A DNA stretch of 64,000 nucleotides from Meandrina meandrites. Lineage: Eukaryota; Cnidaria; Anthozoa; Scleractinia; Meandrinidae. Below the pieces are notes generated by a model that was not told the DNA's origin, searched no databases, and worked only from the letters and a program-made list of their open reading frames with translations. The position numbers and the translations under genes are program-made. The DNA lies in NCBI GenBank assembly GCA_963693305.1, contig OY855908.1:2649501-2713500 (forward strand), written 5' to 3'. The first letter of the stretch is position 1. Each line of letters starts with the position of its first letter. Shown one piece after another: positions 1-11,693 of the stretch.

Positions 1-910
1 AATTTCTCTGTGGAGACTTTTTTTTAATTCCATGGCTCATGTACAAAAACAGAGAAAAGTGGTAATTTGTTGCCAAAGGGTAGTGTAGGGATTTTGAGAT
101 CTCATTGCTATACGGTTACAAGTCTGACAACCAAGCATGACAATCTCAACAGCATAACCACAATTAATTCCCCCTACCTGTGTGAAACAGAAGTAATCCT
201 ACTCCTACCAAGCTGTACACATGTACAACACCTCTGGGCATGCAAGGATAATTGAAAGGTTCAGGCATTGCCAAAACAACTCTGATTTGCAAAAAACACT
301 TTGAAACGATGTGAGCATTGCTGGTTTCATTGTTCTGACAAACAGAAGCAGGGGTTTCAATAAAATTTGAAGTAGGCAGCTAGTTCGAATAGAGTAGCCG
401 ACTGCATTAACAATGTTTGAAAGGATCTTTCTCTAGTTTCTTCAATTTAGGGGGAAAAGTAGCCGACTTCTCCGAGCAAAGTAGCCAACACTTTTCGTCG
501 GCCGTCGGTGCTTATTGAAAGCACTGCAGAAGGTTTCTTTTGTTGTTTGTTCATCAAAAAAATCTGACCAATAGAAGCCGCCAGGAAAAACTGAGTTTTC
601 TGCACACATTATATCAAAGGAAAAACCAGTGAAAAAAGGACAGTGTTAAACACACATAAACAAAGCTGTGTGCCAAATTTGGAGTTGTTTTGGCAATGTT
701 CATTTTCAGCTAAAAATTGCTACTGCCCTTTTTCCATTGTGTGGTTCCAGAAAATATCCATACTCCCCCCACAGAAGGGATTGGAAATTCCAGGGAGGAG
801 GGGGGGTCTTAAAGACCCCAAAATTTAAAGCAATGTATGAATGTATGAAGTTAAATTGGAATTTCCAGTAGGAGGGGGGGGGGTCATAGGACAAACCCCT
901 TCCGTGGGTG

Positions 911-942
<32 letters not shown>

Positions 943-1036
943 ACATTGAACCTTTCAATAAATTATAGCCAAGTCACGAATAATTGACTTGTGAAAAGCA
1001 GAACTAACATGTAAATGTGATCATTGATTGCTGCAG
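1..1036. other. Intron of the CP2 gene
   Basis: No coding exon was recognised here. It is taken as intron because the first supported CP2 exon starts at 1037 with an acceptor (ctgcag). It contains the foldback element at 740-943 and otherwise nothing I can name. Confidence 0.5.
740..943. mobile_element. Foldback MITE with 5-bp target duplication
   Basis: A 204-bp element with inverted ends: TGTGGTTCCAGAAAATATCC at the left is mirrored by GGATATTTTCTGGAACCACA at the right. It is flanked on both sides by CATTG (735-739 and 944-948). The interior is G-rich and itself loosely inverted (GGAAATTCCAG near 783, GGAATTTCCAG near 857). It has no coding capacity. A decayed one-armed relative lies at about 17722-17860. 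Confidence 0.8.
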
Positions 1037-4000
1037 GACCAGCTGAGACCCACTCTGGTGTACACAGAACTCAATGAAGTAAGCTTAGCTTCAATATAAT
1101 TTATCTTGGTGCAAATACCTTTTTAAAGGCTTTGACAGTGATAGTCTCAGGGAATCTCTCAGAATGGGATAAAAATTCAGGTCATTACTCTAAAGAATTT
1201 AACGTCAGCAAGAACAAAGTTTTTTTCAGTTGTGTGATGTAATGTTTGTAATGTTGAGGTCATTTTAGTACATTAAAGACAACATTTCTGCCATCAATGC
1301 TCACATTCCAAGCATAGATTATGTGCAGTTACGTAGTATTTTCAATGTGCTTGTCTTTGTGACTTAAAAAACTACCATCTGATGATTTTTTTTTCTCCAC
1401 TCTTTGTTTTAGCTGCCACTTAACATAGAAGATGACAACAGTTCTTGTTGGATGTCTCCTGGGTGAGATAATTATACATCTTTTAAAACCTTTGCAAAGT
1501 TTGATCTGATCTGAGATTACCAAGAACTCACCAAGATTTCAGTGAAATCTTGGCAAGGTCTCATCAAGACTACTGAGATCTTGGCAAAAATTTTGTATGG
1601 GACATATTATTTAATATTATCTTACTCAATAGACTGCAACACAGCCATATTTTTTGCGAACAGGTTTGAGCGGTCTTTGAATGCGAGGTCTGGAGCCAGC
1701 CATCGATACACAACTGTTAACGATTTCTACCTAAACAAAGGATCAATACTGACAAGTAAATTTGTACATTTGTTACATTTAAAGAGAAGTTATTTTATGT
1801 TCAGGTCAGTTGCTGGAGCAATGTCTTCGCCGCCTTCGACTTGCCAAGTGATGTCTGGATCACTGTCGTCACCTTCATCGGCTTGTCAGGTCATGTCGTC
1901 ACCTCCTTCAAGCCTTCAAGTGATGTCACCATCCAGCAGTGTATTAATATCAAGTCCACCGCCACCAGGGATAACATGCAGCACTGTAAGTGAGGGCTTA
2001 TGATCTCAGTGCTGTGTCATAAGTGCGGTCATTCATTTTACTGAAGTGCTGTGAAAGCAACCCTCTGGAAGACTTGCTGGTGGTTGAATATGTTTTGATA
2101 AACCAAGGCATGATCCTAGAAGGTCATAGAAACTAGCTGGAAAAATAGCTATGAGAAGTCAAAAAAGTGAAAAAGTTGCAAAACGTTAAAAAAAGGCAAA
2201 AGTTATAGAAATAGTCATACACTGTACATTAAAAAGTCTTAAAAATGTATCAAAAATACTAGACCTGAAAAAGTCATAAAAAGTTATAAAAAATTTATGA
2301 ATAGGTAATGAAAATTTAAACAGATCAGTAAAACTGTTGTAAAAAAATGTATAAAAAATGTCAACACAAGGTCATATAATGTTCTATAATATTTTTGAAA
2401 AAGTTATAAAGTCATGAAAAGTTTTTTAGGAAGTTAGGGAACGGCCGTAAAAAAGTGATGTCATTAAAAGTGTTTTGAGAAAAGCCATGATATTAAAGAC
2501 GTAGTCACAAAAGAGTCTTGGAAGCCTAATACAAGTACATGTATGTACAGGCCCTGAATACTTGAGTGATAATTTGACATGTACAGAATGATCTGCTCAC
2601 ATACTGGGGAATCAAACAATCACCAACCAGTAACAGTCTGAAAATTGCTCGCATACTTCTGTAAATAATTTTACAAATCTCCTCATACCATGGAATACCA
2701 TTTCACACTTCCAGGGATTAACGTTAGAATCCTCTGTTGATGAAACAAGGCTTTGGTTGCAGAATAACAGATTTCAAAACTACCTCAGCATGTTCGCAAA
2801 TTATACAGGTTGGTAGAGCAGTTCCAAGCAGCATGCTTTAATTTATTATAGCAATTATAGTGAGCTTTAATTTATTAAACTAATAACTGCTTTGAACAGC
2901 TATTTTTAATTATGGTAGATGCATGAAGTGCCCATATAGTTTGTCATAAAATCTTGGTTTTGAACACCAATGTAAACATTAATATTGTAGGAGCAGATCT
3001 TCTCAGATTGACCAAGCAAGACATGATTCAGATCATGGGTCCTGCTGATGGTATACGCTTACATAACTCATTTCAAGCCAGGTAATCAGATAGCATGTTA
3101 CCGTATTTTCTTGATTAGACGCCCCTGGCATTTATTTCAAACTTGGCCTGATGGACCCAGCATTTATTTGACTCCTGCAGTTTATTTGAGCCCGGTTTTC
3201 ATTCATTATTTATTTTTTGACAAAAATGTATCTTAATAAATAATTATCTGAGTGGCCTATTTTCAACTCCGCCTTGGAGATCCAGTGTTTATTTGGTACC
3301 TGGCATTTAATCGAGAAAATACGGTAACTTTAGTTTTAAAATCTATTTCACTTGTTATGATTCATGATTTTCCAAGCTCTCGTTAAGATTTGTGTTGTGA
3401 AATGCAGCAGTGGATCTAGGATTTTTGAAGAGGGGGTGCGGGGTAGGGGTGGTGGTGGGGGTGGGGGGTGGGTTTGGTGTGGTGTGGTGTGGTGTTGGGT
3501 GGGGTGGCTGATAACAATTGAAATTGTACTAACAATTGAAATTTTATGGCATGCTTCCAAAATGTTGCAATGGGAGGAGGCCAAATTGGATTCTACATTA
3601 AATTTTATCTGTCGTACTGTTTGCAATTTTATTTTCATTACTGTCATATTTTTTAGGGCTGCTCGTCCACTTTTAACAATGTACATTTGCCTGGAGTCAG
3701 CGCAGCAGAACTCTGGCATGAAAGAATACTATGCCATGTTCCTTGATGCTTTAAGTCTTGGCGAACTTAGAAAAAAACTTGCTTTAAAATGTAACCTCAG
3801 CATGGAGCAGATTGTAGCAGTGTACAGGTAAGTTCAAAGGCACAGTGGTGAAAACTGTTAACATGTTGGACTACAGAGTGACAAAGCCGTCGTGAGTCTT
3901 GACCACGGCATTGTGTTCTTGAGTATGACACCCGTGAAAATGTACATGACGTGTTGCCTCCTGAGAACACAGAGACCCAGGCAACTTCGTAATCCAACTT

Positions 4001-4391
4001 TCTTGATCCCTACTCGATCTGAACCCAGAGGATTAATGGAATTGGCTAAACTGGGAATAAGTGCTGGCTTGATAAAATACTTGTACAAGATTTGTATTGT
4101 GTGAAATGGCATTAAACTTCATCATTAAATCTTGCCTGGTATTAAAAGGATAATGCAACACTTCAAGGTTTTAATGATCCTTTGCCCCTTCCCGGGGTAA
4201 GGGATAGACCCTTGCCGTGAGATGCTTCAAATATTTTAAGTCAGAACTTTTGATTAATAGATAGTTTACATGTGTTTGACTGTAAATTTATTTAATATAA
4301 TCAATGTTAGAATGCTCATTATCTTTTAGACAAGGACCAACAGGAATATATGTACTAGTCGATGATGAGGTGAGATCATTGATTGGTTTTC

Positions 4392-4449
<58 letters not shown>

Positions 4450-5212
4450 TATAATAATAATAATAATAAAATATATGTAATGGTTCAGTGGGTCAGTTTG
4501 TGATCATTTGAAAGGGCCTGTTTAATATCATATTTATCAATGACAGTTTCACATACCCTTTTCTATTCTCCAACTCCTGAGATCGCTACCCTTTTATATA
4601 ATTACACTGTACCTTCAACCAGATAAAGGTATCCCTTTTAGGCGGAGACTCTCAGTATAGGGAGACTTGGCCTTACCTTACCTATTTGCTTACTTACTTT
4701 ATTTGCAATGTTTTAGATGGTGAGAAATTTTGTGGATGAAGGACATTTTATTGTACAGCTTGTCAGAGGTATGTGATAGAATTTCTCTAGTAATAACATC
4801 ATAGGTACAGTACATGATGTACATGTGACAATTGTGGCTACTAACAGCTACACAGCCTTTGCACACTGGTATGTAGATCTATCTCACCCACTTAACTCAA
4901 ATTTTACTTCCAGATCATTGGGAAAATTCTTCTTACTGTTTTTTATAGATTTTATATATTTTGTGTCTGTGAGAATTTAATATATTTTATATATTTTGTA
5001 TCTGTGAGGGTTTAATGAGCGATTGAAGAAAAACACGAAAAAATAGAGGGCTGTGAACAGTGTAAAACTGTTGTGCTGTGTTTTCAGCTGAAACATGAAC
5101 AAAGACTTGAAAATGTAAATTTAGCAGTCCACTGCAATCAGATAAGTAACTGTTAAAATTTTGGATTTTGTTTTCAGAAGAAGACAACACATATCAAGCA
5201 GTTTTAAAGTGA
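1037..5212 (+). CDS. CP2/LSF-type transcription factor (TFCP2/UBP1-like), 3' part of gene
   Basis: Sequence-specific nuclear transcription factor of the CP2 branch of the grainyhead/CP2 superfamily. Exons read by eye: 1037-1078, 1413-1462, 1805-1985, 2715-2808, 2991-3081, 3657-3827, 4330-4369, 4717-4768 and 5178-5212 (TGA). All have AG/GT borders and phases that join without a stop. Exons 2715-3081 encode the SAM-like domain ([10 protein letters not shown], then [15 protein letters not shown] and GPADGIRL). Exons 3657-5212 encode the C-terminal oligomerisation domain, with [17 protein letters not shown] and the family ending (NTYQAVLK). The 1805-1985 exon is a Ser/Pro-rich linker. RQGPTGI and the ending favour CP2 (TFCP2/UBP1) over true grainyhead. 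The CP2 DNA-binding domain and the start codon must lie left of the window. A possible AATAAA lies at 5738-5743. The family call is firm; the exact orthologue is not. Confidence 0.9.
3101..3324. mobile_element. TA-flanked MITE in a CP2 intron
   Basis: The ends are inverted: CCGTATTTTCTTGATTA at the left against TCGAGAAAATACGG at the right. TA sits directly outside both (3099-3100 and 3325-3326), as expected for a Tc1/mariner-type insertion. It is 224 bp and non-coding, with internal TTTATTTGA-like motifs in both orientations. It lies just downstream of the splice donor at 3082. Confidence 0.75.
3835..4110. repeat. Degenerate SINE-like sequence in a CP2 intron
   Basis: Between the exons ending at 3827 and starting at 4330 is a stretch resembling the coral SINE layout: GCACAGTGGT and GGACTACAGAGT, then GGCATTGTGTTCTTGAGTATGACAC, close to the TTGTGTTCTT motif after the tRNA-like head at 34287. 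It is too diverged to delimit. The call is tentative. Confidence 0.35.
4391..4470. repeat. (AAT)n microsatellite
   Basis: About 80 bp of near-perfect AAT/TAA triplets with one interruption near 4449, inside the CP2 intron between 4369 and 4717. Confidence 0.95.
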
Positions 5213-6542
5213 AAGTAGACATCATACGCATAACACCACCCAGGTGCAAGAAAACCTGTACAGACCAGAACATGAATGTACGTGTATGTGCCATGCACAT
5301 ATTGAACCAACGTTGTGAAAGTGTGAAGTGTGGATGAAGGCCATCAAAGGTTCAGCAATGCATGGGAACATTGTTTTAATGTGGTTGGATGATCAAGAGC
5401 AGATGGATGGTGCAGCTAGTTCTGTGGTAGGACATACAGTACACTCAGTCGAACCACTGATACTAATTTGTAAAAGGAAAGTGAGAGAGTGTCATTATTA
5501 CTGACATGAACATTCTGAGGTAATCGGTACAGTATCAGAATGTAAAGAACAAATTAGGAGGTTTCCCTGGATAAGTGCTGTGCCGGTTAATGGAGCCATA
5601 GAGAAATGCTAATTATTATACTATTCAGAAGAACTTGGAGTTCAGCTGAAAGCTTGCCAAGTTACATTTGTGTTACAAGTTCATTCAAGACAAAGATTCG
5701 ATTGCCTCAAAGGCAAGGTGCATCGCATTCACATTCAAATAAATGTCGATTTTAAACAGAATCTGATAGCTCAAAGAATTTCTCACTAATGAGGAAAAGG
5801 TACAAATTATGTATAATAATTATTTAGCCTTGACTGATGTTAGGAGTGGCCTTGTGCCGGTGCACTTTAGAGAAAAAAAAAGCATTCATATTTAATACAT
5901 GTAGATGAAATCACAAATTAAAAAAATCACTGTCATAAAAATGCAACAAGATTCAAGGAAGACTCATTTTATGGCTCATAATTTTTTTTTTATATATATA
6001 ATATAAATTAAAAGAACTTGACAATCTAAATGTAGTTGCACACACGCAGGGCTTGACACTAACTTTTTACACCACTAAATGCACTTTGGAAAGTAGATTT
6101 CAAATTTTGCTTCCCATCTCAAACTTTTATTCTCAAAAATGGATTACAGTATTCAATATGGCAGATTGGCAGAAATCACATGTATTTATTGTACCCAGAT
6201 CTCCTCAGGAGCTCTCTTGATCCTCCACTATGGTGGAGAATGCTAGAATGGTGCAAATTTGCCTTTTTTAAGACAGAAATTAACTGTTGGATGGTTGTTT
6301 TATTAGTCTGTTAATTTTTTCCACACCTAAGCCAAGTGTAGAACTTGCTTTCCAGCATAGAGCAAAATCCATTTTACTTCCCAGACTGGGTTAGTAAGCT
6401 TATTTTGGTTCATTTTCATTTTTTCACTTTCCAAGAAGTAAATTTAATTTACTTTCCAGTGGAAAATAAGGAGTGTTAGGGTCAAGTCCTGTATTGTAGT
6501 CAGAGAATTAGTGTGGAATGCCTCGTCTCAGAAGGTAATTTA

Positions 6543-6727
6543 GGGCGCGTTCGTTTGGGAATATTCTGGAATAAGAATATATTCTGGAATATATTCCGGC
6601 TATTCTGCTCCTGGGAGCAGAATAGCCAGAATGGAAATCCAAGTATTCCGGAATAGGAAGAGCAACCAAACGAACGCTAACTTGCATTATTTCAATTATT
6701 CCGGATTGATCCCAAACGAACGTGCCC
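6543..6727. mobile_element. PIF/Harbinger-like MITE with TTA duplication
   Basis: A 185-bp non-coding element. Its terminal inverted repeats start GGGCGCGTTCGTTTGGGA and end TCCCAAACGAACGTGCCC. TTA flanks both sides (6540-6542 and 6728-6730), the 3-bp duplication typical of PIF/Harbinger elements. The interior is full of GGAATATTCC-like self-complementary steps and a GCTCCTGGGAGC palindrome, so the whole element can fold. Confidence 0.8.
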
Positions 6728-7499
6728 TTAATAAGCTCATCATGTAGCTCTATAGGAAAATCAATGTTAAAGGACAATTAGGTAAAACTGGCATTTTTGT
6801 CCATTCTTAATTGAAAGCTCAAAACTAAAATCATGTATGAAGAACAAAGTTTTCATTTAGTCGGTTATCCAGTTACAGTCAATGTCACTAGTGAAGAAGA
6901 TTTTTAAAACATAATAAAATCTTAAAAAATACAATTATAGAATAAATGGAAATTAGCAGTGGTATATCCACAGAGTGCTATTTGATCACTGTTTCCAGAT
7001 ATTTGAATTGGAATTATGAGGTGCTGTTAGGTTTTGGTGGAGGGAGGACAACTGTGGAGAACCCAGTAAAGGACCTTTTGGAGCAAGAATGAGAAGCAAC
7101 AACCTTTCCAATCCTAATTGTAATCTTAATTTGTCTGATTTATATTTGACCATCCAAACAACACTTTTCTTTGTGTTTTTCTGTTATTTAAAAACCTACA
7201 TTGTACATTTTAACCTGGTCATCTTCTGAAGTAAAATAACACACACTGTACAGGGGAGTAGCTAGGATCGCCCACTGGATATGTCGCTACCCAGCTGCAT
7301 GGCTGAATTTGTACTAAAGGGGCCTATTCAGTGAAAATAGCTGTTGTTCGGGACAACCAACACAGTCACTTTTACATCGATGTGCGAGCAAAATGCCTTT
7401 TCAAGAATGTATAGTTACTGATTTTATTTAAATTGTGCATCATCTGATACACGCAAGGAGAGGTATTACCTGGGACTGGGGTATATATTTGTATTGGGG

Positions 7500-7910
7500 T
7501 ATACAGCTATTTCAATTAACGTTGTCGGATTCAAGCTCAAAGCTTAAAGACAAGACCGAAAGGTAGTATGGGCGAAGAAATAGTGTTCCACGCGTGCTGA
7601 ATACTAATGAGATACAGCGATATAGCAAACGAGATGTTTTTCGTTTCCTTTCTCTTCAGACATGTGTAGAAAAGATCCTTTTTCGCCTCATTTCATTTAA
7701 AAAGAATAATCCAAACCACATAACGGCGAAAGAAAAGATACAAGAAAGGTTTCACAGAAAGAAAAACAAATATTCCACGTGCAAAAATACAAACTTGTAG
7801 ATTTCCTCAATGGTGATATGCAAATTGCAGTAAATACCCATGGCACCTTTCGGTCTTGACTCGTAGGTTTGAAGATTTAATCTGACAACGTTAATTAAAA
7901 TAGCTGTATA
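7500..7910. mobile_element. Long-armed inverted-repeat MITE
   Basis: A left arm of about 65 bp (from TATACAGCTATTTCAATTAA to CAAGACCGAAAGG at 7563) is mirrored by the right arm (CCTTTCGGTCTTG at about 7847 to TAGCTGTATA at 7910), with several mismatches. The TATACAG termini suggest a TA-targeting (Tc1/mariner-type) family. The short open frame between the arms (7594-7800) resembles no known protein. Confidence 0.75.
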
Positions 7911-8786
7911 TTTGTTGCTGAAAACAATAATTTGCACTCCACAAATCTTTGTTTACAAATTCCTTTTAATGATTTTTTTTCTTTGTTTTATGTTTTTCTT
8001 CTTGTAAAATGGAAACTATGGGACTACTTTTGATTCTAATTCCTTTAAACTTGAATTCTACTTAACAGCTATAAAAACAGTTTTAAACAAATATTTACCC
8101 TATGTGTTATTTACAAAATTTACAGTATTTTTTACATAGAGGATTTCGAAGCATTTCCTTTTTTAACACTGACCAAACACTTGGATACTGCTTGTTCTTA
8201 ATGTAAGACAGATTTTTAACAAGAAGACCTCACCTTTTCAGAAAATGTATTCCTAGCAAAAAGTTTAATATATTTTCTTGTGTACTTGAAAGATTGAAAA
8301 TAAATGATCATTTATTTATGGTTTCAGTGAACTTGCAATTCTAAGTGTGTTTCAAATTTTATAAAATAACTTTAACATCAAATTTAAGTGACCTATTTAT
8401 AATACAATGTGACTTGTAAAAGTCTCAACATAAGTTTTGAATGACAACTGCTTGGAACATGCCATTGAAAAATCAGTTCCAAAAATATCTCTTTCAGTCA
8501 AATAAATACAGAATTTCTTTTTACCAGCGGTACATTTGTAATTCATTACCTAACTTTTTGCCACTGAGAAGAAACAGGTTCTGAGTCTGGGTATTTCACT
8601 TAATACACTAGGTAATACTTCAGTATTCTATGCCTTGCATAAATTGTGAAGTGTTTGGCATCTTCACTACAATTTTTTGGTGTTTTTATGAGATGGAGTT
8701 CTTAACATCCCTTGATTGAGTGTAATGACCTACAAGTCCATGCACATTGGACACTCAAAGTCTTTCATCATTAACTGTCACACATC

Positions 8787-11124
8787 TTACTCTGTACCAC
8801 TAGACTTTTTCTTTCTTGATTGACTGTCAATGTTTTTCCCGACATATATACTTCCATTAGCACCTTGGAAAAGGGAATACTCTTTAGAAGAAAGTGGTCG
8901 GCCAGTCTCATCTCGCAAACTTTGGAAGAGGTGGTCCTGTAATTCAATGATTTTACCCTTATAGAATGCATTTTCAGCCTGTAGTTTTTTCCGCTCTTTG
9001 ATGATCTCCTCCTTCTTCTTTCTCAGAGTTTCAATGTCACTTTCAATGTCACCGACAAGCTCAATCTTTCTCTTGCGACACAACCGAGCTGCAACCTTGT
9101 TCTTTCCTCGTCTACGTACATCCCTGGCTTTCTGTGCCTCTGCATCAGATAGTGTTTCCAAAAAGCTGCTAAATTCACTTATGCTCATGTCAACTATTTC
9201 ATCTTCAGACGCAGGAAACCGTGATGCACCAGAAGCAAAAGCTGGTCTTGCCTCTTTGAAATCCTTTGGAGCTTTTGTGTGGGTAAACCTGGTAGATGTA
9301 CTCGTTGATGGCCTCGACACACTTCCAATCTCAGGTTTTTCTTGCTTTATTGTTGCACTGGTCAACAGCGGCAGTGAAGACCCCTGCCAGTCTCCACTTA
9401 TGGCTTGTGTTAACGAGGATTCTAAATACAAAACATAATAACACATTAGTCTACACAGAATAAAAATTGATAAGAATAGATTTAAACTCGTTGAAGTAAA
9501 TCCAGTGCTTGCTCAACAGTGGAATTATTGGAATTTATTGGAATTTTACTGAATGATTTTGTATTTTGCCCCCTTTCAAAGATTCTAATGGCCACACCCA
9601 ACCCAGCCACCCGAGCAATAGCTTGTACTCAACTACCTTTTTCGCCTGAGCGTATATCACGCAAACTAACTATTTATATCAAAATGGCCACCTATGACGA
9701 ACGAAAACGTTAATTGGTACACTGAGCAACAACCACCTCGAAAGTAGAATATTGGCTCGATGGCATAACAATAGTATGTTTTAATTAATCAGCTGCAAGT
9801 CACGAAACTGAAAGGATGTTTGTCAAATAAACAGAAACCGTTTCTAAGGAAGATTAGCAAATATTCTGCAGCTTAAAACGCACGAAAGGTGTAAAGACAA
9901 GTAGAAAAAGAGATTCTGCACGAAATTGTTCGTCAAAAGAACGAAGTCACCAACGCGGAACTTGTGAACTTTGTTCGCGCGCGCTAAAAATCGCTACTGA
10001 ACAGTGAACGTGTGATTATGTAACGAATGTGTACGTGTGTACCTAGGATTTTTTTCGTAATTTAATATCTGAAGAAGGAAAAACGTACCGGTTGAAGGAA
10101 ATCCGCTATCGTTTCTCGTTGCAGTAGCTTCTGAGAAAATTGGCAAGGGCTCCTGGCCAAGAGGAAGCAAATTACCGTGTTTGATTTCAACAGCTCGTGT
10201 TTGTCCCACCGGCCTTGGATCGAATACATCTAGGGGAAGATCGTTTGAAGAGAAGTCAAAATTATCTGCAAATGAGTCGAGATCGAACACCGTGTCTGTC
10301 TCAGTTCCTGGTTGTTGAAGTTCCTCATTTGTTGGGGTGAAATCAATCGAGAATGGGTTGTAGAATTGCTCATCGAAGCCTTCGAAGTTGAATGGCTCCT
10401 CGAAGGGGTTCTTGCGGTTCGGATCCAAGGGAGAGTTCAGATCTTGTGGAGAGTTAGGGAACTTTCTTCCGCAAGTGTCATCCGGGCTTGGTAGTGGCTC
10501 AGTCTTAATATTTGGGTAGTAAGGCAGCTCTTCTGGTAAAAACGCTTTTTTCTGGGGTGGTCCTTCGTAGATGGAGTCGAGATCAATGTAATCTTCCAGC
10601 TCGAAATAATCTATTGACTTCAACAGATCGTCTTCTGTAGGTGTAAAGCCAGCCGCACCGAAGAATTCGGCTTCAGACGTTTGCACATCTCCAAAGCTTG
10701 CTTCAGGATTCGGAGAGCCTGCCACAGAGGATAAGGCAGAAGGTGAACGACCTCCATCCGAACTGTAACCACTTTCCAATTCCGTACTGAAAGAAGACCT
10801 GGGCTCTCTGGGGGCATGACTCTCTCCGTTGAAAAGCATAGCTACTGCATCTGCATCAAACTGGTTATGGCCGGTTGTATGCCAGTCCAGAAACTCGCTC
10901 AGAGGATTAGCTGCCTCTTTCGCCGAAGGATGGAAGTTGAAGTTGCTGGTGCTGCTTGGAGCAAAAGCCACACCAGTGAAGTTTTGAGGATAACCCATAT
11001 TCACTGGCATCGGCGGTGTTGTATTTTGTCCGACGAATCCTTGCATCTCTGGCCTCAGTATAGAAAGAGCCATTGCAAATTGAAGAAGGGCTCCAGAATC
11101 GAAATATTTCTTTCCAACTGCCAT
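8787..11124 (-). CDS. CNC-family bZIP transcription factor (Nrf/NFE2L-like)
   Basis: Nuclear stress-response type activator. In known family members it binds ARE/MARE sites as a heterodimer with small Maf. Two coding exons: 11124-10089 (345 codons, phase 1) and 9421-8787 (TGA), giving about 556 residues. The C-terminal half carries the CNC domain and basic region, with RDVRRRGKNKVAARLCRKRK at about residues 445-464, then the leucine zipper (about 466-505). An Neh3-like end follows (SLRDETGRPLSSKEYSLF, then GSIYVGKN), close to vertebrate NFE2/NRF. The N-terminal half is acidic (ELEDYIDLDSIYEG) and rich in Asp, Phe and Pro, as an activation domain would be. A possible beta-TrCP degron DSGFPS lies at about 339-344 across the exon junction, and a SUMO-type IKQE at about 370. 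I see neither the DLG nor the ETGE Keap1 motif. The family is firm; the split among NRF1, NRF2 and NFE2 is not resolvable here. Confidence 0.92.
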
Positions 11125-11403
11125 GTCTGTTAATAATTGTTGCTTTCAATAGATGTTCTTGTAGGAAATCACGAAACTTTAACAACTTGAAAGTTCCTAC
11201 GATCTATTCAGTTCAATTCTCTTGCTCTCTTCTACGAATTCGGTTCTTTGTTCGCGTCCGTGAAACTCGTAGACAACTATATAGGTTCTCGCAGAAACAA
11301 TTCTTGATACACCCTTGTGTTTCAGCAAATGTACCCGAAAGAAACACTTCTCGATTCAGTACAGCACAGAAACTATCTTTTCCTCGTGACCGTGATTAAA
11401 GAA

Positions 11404-11633
11404 ATTCGCTGAGTCACTGAGCTTTTATAGGGGAACAAACTATTTTTGTAAAGATGATGTCGGAATATTGAATAAAAATAGACCAATGAACATTCGCGAA
11501 AGTACCCAAACTATCGATATAATCAGGTTTTTGATTGGTTTAAAGTATTGACGTCAATGCATAGTACTTGACGGGCAAAATCACGCGATAGCCTCGTTTG
11601 GATGTTGCCCTTTGGGTTCAAATGACGTCATCG
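11404..11633. promoter_or_regulatory. Divergent promoter: TATA, ARE/NF-E2, CCAAT and two CRE sites
   Basis: It lies between the minus-strand CNC-bZIP gene and the plus-strand micropeptide gene. Read toward the CNC gene there is a TATA box, CTATAAAA (11424-11431), and just downstream TGACTCAGC (11408-11416), which fits the ARE (TGACnnnGC) and NF-E2/AP-1 consensus. Two perfect palindromic CREs, TGACGTCA, occur at 11549-11556 and 11623-11630. CCAAT cores are seen near 11479 and, inverted, near 11532. The ARE suggests autoregulation by the CNC protein; that is inference. Confidence 0.65.
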
Positions 11634-11693
11634 TATGAGCCCTCATGCTTCACGACGAGGTCAGCGGAAAGAAGCGCGCGAGCAATTTTCAAT

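Larger units (their letters stand above)
5213..8786. other. Tail-to-tail spacer between the CP2 and CNC-bZIP genes
   Basis: This 3.6-kb stretch holds the 3'UTRs of two convergent genes and two MITEs (6543-6727, 7500-7910). Candidate polyadenylation signals are AATAAA at 5738-5743 for the plus-strand gene and TTTATT at 8311-8316 (AATAAA on the minus strand) for the minus-strand gene. I saw no convincing exon, tRNA or other gene. Confidence 0.6.

Noticed and set aside
1542..2003. 153-residue single-exon protein
   Set aside because: Only 1805-1985 is coding; the start of the frame is intron read-through upstream of the acceptor at 1804.
8998..9438. 146-residue plus-strand frame
   Set aside because: It is the antisense shadow of the CNC-bZIP second exon, whose minus-strand product is clearly homologous to a known family.
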